Assembly: GCA_034696485.1 (NCBI GenBank)
Contig: JAQIWT010000772.1
Coordinates: 1 to 15,247 of the forward strand
DNA from: Isohypsibius dastychi
Taxonomy: Eukaryota; Tardigrada; Eutardigrada; Parachela; Isohypsibiidae
DNA length: 15,247 nucleotides
Reading direction: 5' to 3'
In this document: piece by piece, positions 8,153 through 15,247 of the stretch
Layout: every line of letters begins with the position of its first letter
Numbering within the stretch: position 1 is the first letter of the stretch
Program-made: the position numbers and the translations under genes
The notes under the pieces: generated by a model
What the model saw: only the letters and a program-made list of their open reading frames with translations
Databases searched by the model: none
Told to the model about the DNA's origin: nothing

Positions 8153-8211
8153 TGACGTCAAAACCCGCTAGCTTTAAACAGTCAGCCTTGTCTTCTCATC
8201 ACATATATAAG
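8153..8211 (+). promoter_or_regulatory. Promoter: CRE (TGACGTCA) and TATATAAG
   Basis: TGACGTCA at 8153-8160 and TATATAAG at 8204-8211 lie upstream of ATG 8297. A TTCACT initiator-like sequence near 8229-8234 is at the right distance from the TATA box. This is the same pair of elements as in front of the gene at 5921, but with 43 bp instead of 5 bp between them. Confidence 0.65.
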
Positions 8212-8296
8212 AAGTTGGTAACTAGCACGTTCACTAAATACTTTCTTTCCTCTTTACATCGATTTCTGTTCCGCTGTTCTTAAAACTCAATCCAGA

Positions 8297-8704
8297 ATGA
8301 CCCGACGAACTGCAGTTCTCATGGTTGCCGCATTACTCCCAGCTTGCTTGGATGGTTCAGCCTCCATCTCCCTCTCACAATCAGATTACTTGCCAGATCA
8401 ATGTGAGTTCGTCCTTTCAAAACTGAATTTGAGTTTGAGTTTACTAATACTTTGTTGATTTTCAGATTCAGGCTTGCCACTACAGATACTCACTATTCAA
8501 TTAGCTCTGCTTCTACTGATCCTGAGTAAACTCATGTCATCGCCCTTGTCAAAAGCGGCAACAAAAATGGACGACCTCGCCGCTAAGATCACTGAATCAC
8601 GTCGTATTGTTTCTGCCAAGTTTACAACGCTTATGTCCAATGTTTTTGTAACAGACCCTTTATTGATCGAGGTTGAAAAGATACGAGATTATGCCCCTTT
8701 TTAA
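8297..8704 (+). CDS. Two-exon small membrane or secreted protein, 114 residues, function unknown
   Basis: This is the best-formed gene in the window. ATG 8297 lies 86 bp after a TATATAAG box. Exon 1 (8297-8402) encodes a short leader (MTRRTAVLMVAALLPACLDG) that resembles a signal peptide. A 63 bp phase-1 intron (8403-8465, GTGAGT...TTTTCAG) is followed by exon 2 (8466-8704), ending in TAA. AATAAA appears 101 bp after the stop. Residues about 39-59 (LPLQILTIQLALLLLILSKLM) form a strong hydrophobic stretch, a likely membrane helix. The remaining ~55 residues look helical (MDDLAAKITESRRIVSAKF). If the leader is cleaved, this is a single-pass membrane protein; otherwise it may have two membrane segments. 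The family is not recognised. The promoter resembles that of the gene at 5921, suggesting similar control, but the proteins are not alike. Confidence 0.68.
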
Positions 8705-8805
8705 CAGCCGAATCAGCCGTGACAGTGCGGTGATCTCTTCAAATATTTCAGTTTCTATGATCTCAACCTGCGCTTTTCCAAACTGCACCCAAGTTACAAT
8801 CCTGT

Positions 8806-8816
8806 AATAAAATAAA
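8806..8816 (+). terminator. Tandem polyadenylation signals (AATAAA twice)
   Basis: Overlapping AATAAA hexamers at 8806-8811 and 8811-8816 follow the stop at 8704 by about 100 bp, a normal 3' UTR length for a compact animal genome. Confidence 0.7.
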
Positions 8817-8858
8817 TTTGTGGATGATTTATCAATGGCCACTGCAGGGGCGTGGTGT

Positions 8859-8876
8859 GGGGGGGGGGGGGGGGGG
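8859..8876 (+). repeat. 18-base poly-G run
   Basis: An uninterrupted run of 18 Gs begins 43 bp after the polyadenylation signals, inside a GTGGTGTGG context. It is the longest homopolymer in the window and can form G-quadruplexes. Its exact length may be unreliable for sequencing reasons. Confidence 0.85.
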
Positions 8877-10002
8877 TCATGGTTTTCCTAGTTACGACAA
8901 TTACATATAAATGGTCGACAAGCGCGAAACAGCTCTCTGAATGTTTAGGTCCACATGTTCAGTGTAAGCGATTCCGATCGTGGTTGTCACGCTGTGGTCG
9001 ATTTTTGAGATCTAGTCCGTTTGCATTCACACGGGGTAGGCTAACTAGGATCGATTAGTTCCAAGGTTTTTCACTGATATTCCTGGGATGTCATCCAACA
9101 GCCAGAAACGCACAAAGCGTCCGTTATCGTCGTTCCGACTTCACAAATTCCATGACCAAAATTTTCTAATATAAATGCTATCAAAGCTGACTTAATATAT
9201 CGTTTCACAAAATCTCACCAAACGCTCTATTTCTCTCACACGTGATCACACGAAACCTCCTTCTGGATGGAAAAGTTTATGAATGATTTGCCCGTGTGGA
9301 TTTAAGTAGTTTGTCAAACTTCCTAGTGAATCACCGAAATATTGACCTTTCTCCTCTGTCAAGGGTAACAGAACATTCCGGCTAATGCGTAGTCATTACT
9401 TCGCCTCGACCTGAAACACCTTTCCTAGTCGAACAAAGTCCACAAGAACAGTATGTCTCATCTTTGGCAGCCGGTGACATGAATGCTCTTGCGTCATTCA
9501 AAGGACATATTCGCACTGCGATGCTTGATTGCGGAAATTACCAGAAAAACGTATAATTGATACACCACAACGAGCTGTAAACTGACAGGCTGCACCACTT
9601 TTTGCTGAATTCTGTATTTCCGGCGGTCGCTATCTTCCTAGTTTATCTTGTTCGGTAGCGTGTTGTGTCATTTCCGTCAAATAATGTGTCACATATGACA
9701 ACACGTCTGCACATCGATTTGATGTCAACCTTGGTGGATGGTTTGAATTCAGACTTAATAGGAACGTCGAGCTGCTCTTCTTCCACAAGACATGTTGAAT
9801 GAGCAAAAAGCAAAATAGATGTAATGTAGTTTTTCTGTCTTATTCAATGGCATAGGGTTTAAGTGCTCATCCCCGGGCATGTGATGTCAGTTCGGTCACC
9901 GAGATCTACCAGATGGTCGGCAATCAGCTACGATCGAGACAATTCAGTGATGATTTAATTACAGAAAACACGGGTACAGTGATTTTCATTCAAATACATC
10001 AG

Positions 10003-10089
10003 AAAAACACTAGCGTTTTCTGCCCCATCTAAAGTTAGCTTTGCCAGATATCACTGATACAAATATACCCAAAAACGCTAGGGCTTTTT
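10003..10089. repeat. Inverted repeat around CTAGCGTTTT
   Basis: AAAAACACTAGCGTTTT (10003-10019) pairs imperfectly with AAAACGCTAGGGCTTTTT (10072-10089) over a loop of about 52 bases. The size is compatible with a precursor hairpin, but the loop shows no clear further pairing. Confidence 0.45.
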
Positions 10090-10091
10090 GT

Positions 10092-10115
10092 TATGACTGC
10101 CTTGGGGCAGTCATA
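10092..10115. repeat. Perfect 10 bp stem, 4-base loop hairpin
   Basis: TATGACTGCC and GGCAGTCATA flank TTGG. A C-rich run and TAATTA follow. It lies directly beside the 10003-10089 inverted repeat. Confidence 0.7.
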
Positions 10116-10238
10116 TTGTCCCCCCAATTAATAATTAGGAACGACACTCGGTTCTGAACGGCCACTTATTTCAACCAAATATTGACTCACGTTGATAAGG
10201 AATTCTCTTGGCCGTGCTAGGCGTGGAGAATGAATGAA

Positions 10239-10262
10239 GCATACGAAGTTTGAAACGTATGC
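10239..10262. repeat. Short hairpin, 7 bp stem
   Basis: GCATACG and CGTATGC flank a ten-base loop. No function is suggested by the context. Confidence 0.5.
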
Positions 10263-10662
10263 AGAAAATAACTTATCCGTCTTTCATGTTACCCGTGAGG
10301 TGAATATGGTGAGTATCTGGCTGAAATTGAACATTGCACTGGACGCGTCGGTGAGAACCAACTTTTGTTGTAAGATTATCGAAGTTTATCACTTTTATTC
10401 ATAACAGTAGCAGCTTAATGGCGCAAAAAGCCATATAAGTAACAGTAAGAAAAGCATTTTCCGGCAGCTAAGGTCACTTCTAACACGCGTGGGGTGTCGC
10501 CAACTGCCTTTGGGAATTAATAACTAAAGTCGAAATTCAGAAAATTTTAAGATTGATTTTTGATTGAAATCATACGGTTGCTCACAGGGTGTATTCATTT
10601 CAATCTTTAAATATTACGTCATGATACATAAAAGTGTTGAAGGTAAATTGAAATTACCATGA

Positions 10663-11100
10663 TGCTATGTTCGCAAGAAATTGTTTACATATCACACACA
10701 CGTTATTCTGGAGCTAGAGCTGATCGTATCGATAAAAATTCTGTATGCCACAAAACATATATATGAGCGATATATCTTTGGTATATCACCGAATATTCTA
10801 AATTCAAGTTTAGAAAGATTCCCTCGTGAATATCTGGAAAGAATAATAACACTTGATGAAAATGGAGGCATTTCAATTTTTCCAAATGGATGACGTGACG
10901 CCAAAATGGATCACACAACCAAAATGAACCCTCTGAACATTGACGTCACATGGCTCACTTTCATCGATTCGGATCGATCTCATCACACAGAAGTCGATTT
11001 TGCATGATCTGAACCATTCGTGCTCATAGGGACCGAGATTGGTCGATTTAAAGCGAGGCGTGTGATCCATTCTGGCGTCACGTCATCGATTTGGGCGTAA
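10663..11100 (+). pseudogene. Doubtful coding relic with two in-frame TGA codons
   Basis: One frame is open from 10663 to TGA 10891-10893. It continues for about 35 codons to another TGA and then about 32 codons to TAA 11098-11100. Segments such as FPREYLERIITLDENGGISI and NPLNIDVTWLTFIDSDRSHH look protein-like. No ATG, promoter or splice sites frame it well, and the later part overlaps a 35 bp inverted repeat, so protein-like words also appear on the other strand. It may be a decayed gene, exons with unseen introns, or chance in a repeat. The family is not recognised. Confidence 0.25.
10882..11094. repeat. 35 bp inverted repeat pair carrying CRE-like sites
   Basis: 10882-10916 and the reverse complement of 11060-11094 agree at 33 of 35 positions. 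The shared core is ATGACGTGACGCCA, an overlapping TGACGTGACG pair. A perfect TGACGTCA lies between the arms at 10941-10948. The 213 bp unit could be a small inverted-repeat transposon carrying bZIP sites, but no clear target duplication is seen. Confidence 0.6.
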
Positions 11101-11530
11101 TCGCAACTCGTCCAATGGAAGAAGCAACCAAAGAACAAAAATGGAAAAAGTGGAAAAAACCCCAATTAATGCAATGGAATTGACATTTTGCCCACGTTCG
11201 ATCATAACCCAAAAACAAAAAAAATTGAATACAGAGAAGACAAAGTTTTTACCTTTTTTGATGATTTTATTTCGATTTGATTCTAAAAAAAGGGCAGTTT
11301 CCGACGAGATTTTCGGTTCATCACATCAAATCGAAGCGGTTGAGTTAGGTGCACAAAGATAACCCCCACTTGGGGGAGGGGGACAAATATTTTTGACAAA
11401 TTTGCAAATCATACGATAAAGATACAGCTTGAAGGTTCCTTCTCTTGCGTCTTTTCTTCGTGTTTTCGAGTTACTCCTGATCCGTCGTCAATGACTGCAC
11501 GGAAAGTAACGGAAATCTACGTTCTTGATA
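11101..11530. other. Upstream flank of the Rap1 relic
   Basis: A-rich sequence with short open frames (11115-11180 and 11141-11362) rich in Lys and Glu, as expected from A-runs. A G-rich motif lies near 11369-11380. No clear TATA box was seen. Confidence 0.35.
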
Positions 11531-12542
11531 ATGCGTGAATACAAGCTGGTTGTGCTGGGAAGCGGAGGAGTCGGGAAAATCACGTTGATGAGAAATTTAG
11601 AATTCAAAATGAGTATTTGTTGTTGTTTTTTTGGTTTGTCTTCTTCTGATGGAAGAATGCGAAAACATTAAGATTTTTTACTTGGAGTTAAGACTGAAAT
11701 AGAGTATTGAATCGATAAAAGTTGGTTTTTGATCGTTTGTTGACATTCCTGATTTCGATTATTCCTTGTGTAAACAAGCGCTTCCTGTTCTCATTTCCTC
11801 ACGTTTCTTACTTTCCATTTCCAGACTGTGCAATTCGTCCAAGGAATTTTGTGGAAAAATACGATCCGACCATTGAAGGTGAGCTAGAAGGTCCTTGTCG
11901 AACGGAGGTTTTGCATCTAATTTCTGGAAGTTATGATTCCGTTTTTGCCACTAGATGTTTCTGAAGTTTTCGGAGATTATTTCATTGGTTCAAACAGTAC
12001 AGTTTTTATAAATTTTAAAGCCAAATTCATAATTTTGCTGAATGTTTTCAGCGATTTGGACAACTCATGTTGTTTTTGTTTTATGATTTTTCGATTGGTT
12101 ATTGTTTGAAAAATGCCAGTCCAGATTGTTTACAGAAACTTTCAACATTCACTCACCAGAATCATTTTCGTAGTCATTTCAGGATTTTCTATCGTTTTTC
12201 TCCTTATTTCCGTCCTTGCTGGTAATTTTTCGATATTCTCAATTCCATTTTGCACTCATTCAAGTGTAAAATCCCGATTTTTTTTGATACTGGTCGTCAA
12301 GTTCGCGGCGTTTTGATTGATGTTATAGACTATTGAATTACCCTCTCTAAAAATATAGGAATGATATTGATGAGGATTACTTCTCAAGCGTTCGCTTCCG
12401 GTTTTTCGCATTTTGTCATTCTCATCTTTGCTTCTATTTGCAGACTCTTATCGAAAAGTACGCTGGACGCGATTGAATTTGTTCGTCCAAGTGGAGAATC
12501 TCGCTTATTTCCAACGCGTCCTTCACTTCATCAATTTTAGGT
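11531..12542 (+). pseudogene. rap1: Decayed Rap1-like small GTPase fragment with introns
   Basis: ATG 11531 encodes MREYKLVVLGSGGVGKITL, the Rap1 start and P-loop, with the Mg-binding serine after GK replaced by isoleucine. The exon ends at 11587, but the donor GT has become AT (ATGAGA). Exon 2 (11825-11878), after TTTCCAG, encodes TVQFVQGI and, one base out of frame, VEKYDPTIE. It is 54 nt where 55 are needed, a one-T deletion in a T run. It ends in a proper GTGAGC donor, phase 1. After a 565 bp intron, TTTGCAG leads to DSYRK (12444 on), again Rap1 in correct phase, but the homology then ends. The switch II DTAG, NKxD and SAK motifs were not found further right. The VQG spelling separates it from Rap2. 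Retained introns exclude a processed retrocopy, so this is a duplicated gene fragment. Confidence 0.85.
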
Positions 12543-12730
12543 AAAACTGGAATTTTTGAAATTCAGTAATCATGATAATAATTTGGTATTTTATATTCAT
12601 ATATCCCTCAAGTTCATAGTGATACCGATCTCCATATCTTAAATTGTTGAATTTCATGAAAGTTGATTCGATTGAATTTTTTCGCTCTTGTCAGTCGCTG
12701 TCTATATATCCGCTTATTAGTCGAGATCAA

Positions 12731-12780
12731 TAATCGATGACTCATTACTTTTGCAGTACATGAGTCATCAGAATCGATAA
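12731..12780. promoter_or_regulatory. Inverted pair of AP-1-like sites
   Basis: ATCGATGACTCAT and ATGAGTCATCAGAATCGAT form an imperfect inverted repeat around TACTTTTGCAGTAC. Each arm holds a TGACTCA/TGAGTCA AP-1 consensus. It may be a regulatory pair or a repeat relic. Confidence 0.4.
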
Positions 12781-13517
12781 TGCATTATTGAGTTCACCTC
12801 GTTGTGAAGGGAATAAATCACCGATATGAAAATTTATTGAATTTATCAATTAATAACGACTTATTATTTTCCCGAAGATTATTTAATTCATTATTTTTGG
12901 TGAAATACAATTTTATCAATTACTAACTGATAATTATTTACCAATTTTTGTGATTTGCGATTGCGATGTAGTTGATTACAAACTGATAAATTTCCTCATT
13001 CTACTAAAAGTCATTGCGTTTTACTTCTGAATATATGTTACAAACAATTAAATTGCATGCTCATCATTCACTGAACGAAAATGTCGGAAATGATTGAATT
13101 GCTTTTTGAATAATTTTTAATTCGTCCTGGAATGTTTCGATATGACAGATAACCATCATTGTTGTGGTCCTCCACAACCATCCTGGTAGTGTAGTGATAT
13201 GCAGAAAATGAAATCTCGATGATTTTTAAAAGGAAGTTTTGTCAAAAACGTGTTACCAAGCTGACTTACGAAATGTTGTTTTTCTGTTTTTCAGTTTTTC
13301 GCAATTTCATTTTTCAAATTTTGAATTCTTTGTTTCATAACCGATCGCCAACTATTCAACTGTGATTAGAATAACTAATTACTCATTTAATACAAACTGA
13401 TTCTGAACATCCACAACAGTAATATTATTTGAACTAACGCAAACCCTCAGTTACGAAAATTAAATCCAATCAAGAAAATATATCAATTTTTAGCCTGTTT
13501 TTCAGCGTAAATATTCG

Positions 13518-13537
13518 TTAATTGATCGATCAATTAA
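13518..13537. repeat. 20 bp perfect palindrome TTAATTGATCGATCAATTAA
   Basis: Self-complementary over its full length, followed directly by further TAATTAAT words. It could be a dimeric transcription-factor site or a palindromic breakpoint. Confidence 0.75.
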
Positions 13538-13843
13538 TAATTAATCCGAAAATCACCATGATCCATTGTTTGTAAAAATCGTTGACAAATCATTCACGTC
13601 ATTTTGAACAGCTGAGATTCATCGTTCTGACAGACATTGCGTGAGAAAATAAGGAACTTGATGAACTCAGTTTATTTTTATGAACTCGTGATCCAGCATG
13701 TTATCGTGCTCTCAAGCTACTTACACGTTGTTTCTCTAACACACATTTTGTGTCGGAGTATTTTGGTGATTTCATATCGTCATCAAAAAAAACGAAATTG
13801 TTCGGTTAATAATAATCAATAAGTGATTTGACTTATTCACCAG

Positions 13844-14131
13844 GGAGATTTTGTGAAGAAGTACTTTGGTGATATCATCACATTGAAAGAACCAAACGTA
13901 AAGATCAAAATGACTGTATTAAATTATTGTTTGCATACGGAGTGTACAGAATTATTTGGTTTGGACTACTCAACTGATCAGCTTGAATTTCCGGTCATTT
14001 GGAAGCAATTGTTGTTGGCTTATAATAATATACTGTATAAAATAACGTCACGAATTGGAATAAATCATCCACTTATACAGTATACAAAAGCCATGGAAAT
14101 TCATTGGTCGTTACTGGGTATTTTTTGTTAA
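13844..14131 (+). CDS. Unassigned exon-like open frame
   Basis: After a CACCAG acceptor (AG at 13842-13843), a frame stays open for 95 codons in AT-rich DNA and ends in TAA at 14129-14131. A possible donor (GTATTT, GT at 14118-14119) lies just before. The peptide is balanced and polar, with words such as HTECTELFGLDYSTDQLEFP and NHPLIQYTKAMEIHWSLL, unlike the low-complexity frames around it. There is no in-frame ATG near its start, so it would be an internal exon or a relic. I do not recognise the family. It might be linked to the open frame at 14631-14897, but nothing proves this. Confidence 0.3.
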   Translation, partial: GDFVKKYFGDIITLKEPNVKIKMTVLNYCLHTECTELFGLDYSTDQLEFPVIWKQLLLAYNNILYKITSRIGINHPLIQYTKAMEIHWSLLGIFC

Positions 14132-14630
14132 GAATCGATTAAATATCGATTTGAATATTAAATCGAGTCATCAACCAATTATGACCTTAGAATTATTTCA
14201 ACAATTTTATTATGAATTGATTTTAATGAGTCGTTCAGTTATAGATAATTGAACGATCAAAAATCAACCGTTATTCAACTGTCATCACAACCAAAAACAA
14301 ATTGTCAATTCCCAATTAATTATTAATTAGTTAATCAATAAAGAATATATCTGGATAGTTTTTGCGTGATTCGGCAGGATTTCGCCAATCACGAACATTT
14401 GTCATTTAACAGTATTCGGCACAAAATGTGTTAAATAAATATTCGTGTCTGTTTTGTTTAATTTCCTGATCAAACTCAGTATGAAATTGAAGTCACGACG
14501 CACCGGGATTTTCTCAAATTCATTGAGATCAGTGACCAATCGCTCTAAACCAAATAAAAAGCAGATTTTGGTAGGTTCAAATTATCGATGTTAATAAGTG
14601 ATGTCATCATTACTCGGTTCGTTGATCTAA
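14132..14630. other. AT-rich spacer with one short coding-like frame
   Basis: Mostly TAATTA-rich DNA with the near-palindrome AATTAATTATTAATTAG near 14317. After an ACTCAG acceptor-like site (AG at 14478-14479), 14480-14548 reads YEIEVTTHRDFLKFIEISDQ then two residues and a stop. It is protein-like but too short to judge. Confidence 0.3.
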
Positions 14631-14897
14631 CACAAAAAAATCCGAAAAGTTTCGTTCCACGTACCGTGTTTGAGTCCTGATTTTGAGCTGGTTCCCGAGG
14701 GAATTTCAAAAGAATACACTCATATGCCCAATATTAGTTTCGAAAGAAAACTAACGGATTTTCTCACGAAAACAAAAGCAAGATTCTCTCCACTCATGGA
14801 AACAAAATGTGAGCTTAAGCTCATCAGCGTCATTATTGAGAAATTTTTATTTGATTCTTCATCTCAACACATTATCCTTATTCTTCACACGCAATGA
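14631..14897 (+). CDS. Unassigned exon-like open frame
   Basis: The frame is open for 88 codons after a TAA and ends at TGA 14895-14897. It has no near-start ATG and includes PDFELVPEGISKEYTHMPNI and SFERKLTDFLTKTKARFSPL. A plausible donor (GTGAGC) lies at 14810, after which a TATTTCAG acceptor at 15050-15051 could join it to the open frame at the window's right edge. Composition favours coding over chance, but no family is recognised. Confidence 0.28.
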   Translation, partial: HKKIRKVSFHVPCLSPDFELVPEGISKEYTHMPNISFERKLTDFLTKTKARFSPLMETKCELKLISVIIEKFLFDSSSQHIILILHTQ

Positions 14898-15051
14898 GGT
14901 CATTCAATTTGTAAGTACCATATTACCTTTATACGTACGTGAATAAATACATTTTATCAAGTTAATTATTGAATTCACGCGCTGACGATCCACATTAGAT
15001 AAATCGATTTGTAAAACAGTTGAATGAATATTCATTGCAATTCTATTTCAG
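14898..15051. other. Spacer or possible intron end
   Basis: AT-rich, ending in TTCTATTTCAG, a strong acceptor-like sequence at 15041-15051. No other feature was seen. Confidence 0.35.
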
Positions 15052-15078
15052 ATCTAACTTGCAAAGTTGAACGTGAAG

Positions 15079-15180
15079 GTGCACGTTGTTTATTAACATG
15101 CCTACAGGGCATGAGTGAAATGACAAAGGTGCGCGCGTTGATTATTAACAGGCCCGCAGGGCATGAGTGGAATGACAAAG
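15079..15180. repeat. Two-copy tandem repeat, 50 and 52 bp, with internal hairpins
   Basis: Unit 15079-15128 is followed by unit 15129-15180. They share GTTG-TTATTAACA, GCAGGGCATGAGTG-type and AATGACAAAG blocks, with a 2 bp insertion in the second. The first unit contains CATGCC-TACAG-GGCATG, which can fold. A partial third copy (GGCATGA) follows. The frame from 15052 stays open to the window edge (65 codons), but the unit lengths are not multiples of three and the two copies read in different frames, which argues against protein repeats. Confidence 0.65.
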
Positions 15181-15247
15181 GAAGGCATGACCTACTTACG
15201 CGCATGAAAGGCAAAACTACGATGAATAGATTCTTTTCATTCGAACT

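Larger units (their letters stand above)
8877..10662. other. Long gene-free stretch
   Basis: There is no open frame of note apart from the poly-G-associated chance frame at 8852-9058. No splice-consistent exons were recognised. Visible structure is limited to an interrupted inverted word (TGTCA-CATA-TGACA near 9687-9700) and the hairpins listed separately. A TTACGTCA CRE half-match lies near 10613-10622. Confidence 0.5.
12543..13843. other. AT-rich gene-poor stretch
   Basis: Low-GC DNA dense in TAATTA/ATTAAT words, the core of homeodomain binding sites, though also expected from base composition. A frame at 13637-13822 is hydrophobic but unsupported. Two palindromes are listed separately. 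Confidence 0.5.

Noticed and set aside
8852-9058. 68-codon frame with a glycine run
   Set aside because: The glycines come from the poly-G tract and the frame lies beyond a gene's polyadenylation signals.
15079-15180. CRISPR-like repeat
   Set aside because: Only two adjoining diverged units with no spacers, in eukaryotic DNA.

Overview
The window reads as nuclear DNA of a small-genome invertebrate. Introns begin GT and end AG and are short (58-107 bp), mostly with T-rich acceptors ending TTTCAG or TTCCAG. Two promoters combine a TGACGTCA box with a TATA box, one gene is followed by tandem AATAAA signals, and one stretch is plainly Rap1-like. An ecdysozoan such as a tardigrade or nematode fits the intron style, but the sequence does not fix the phylum. 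No bacterial operons, rRNA, tRNA or CRISPR array were seen.

Layout. 1-1618 holds a TA-flanked, pogo/mariner-style short inverted-repeat element (336-899) and repeat-like DNA. 1694-2308 and 3977-4840 hold two diverged immunoglobulin-like domains with matching exon phases. Both are broken: the first has TGA exactly where the Ig-fold tryptophan belongs, the second has a frame shift and an in-frame stop. Between them lie a 700 bp foldback element with ~311 bp, nearly identical arms bounded by TTAA (2783-3482) and a decayed coding stretch of unknown family (3497-3875).

5797-6164 is a compact two-exon gene for a 61-residue protein. 6802-7629 is a second TTAA-bounded element with 17 bp perfect terminal repeats, unrelated in sequence to the first. 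8153-8816 is the best-supported gene: TGACGTCA, TATA, two exons encoding a 114-residue hydrophobic protein, and polyadenylation signals, followed by an 18-G run.

8877-10662 shows no gene, only hairpins. 10663-11100 is a doubtful coding stretch overlapping a 35 bp inverted repeat that carries cAMP-response-element-like sites. 11531-12542 is a decayed, intron-containing Rap1 copy. 12543-15247 is mostly very AT-rich, with palindromes, two unassigned exon-like open frames (13844-14131 and 14631-14897) and a 50/52 bp repeat pair near the right edge.

Overall this is accessory, repeat-rich animal DNA: two probably live short genes with similar promoters, set among gene relics and non-autonomous transposons. 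No interacting gene system was demonstrated. The most distinctive points are the TTAA-bounded elements, the paired Ig relics with a G-rich tract in the matching intron, and the shared promoter design.
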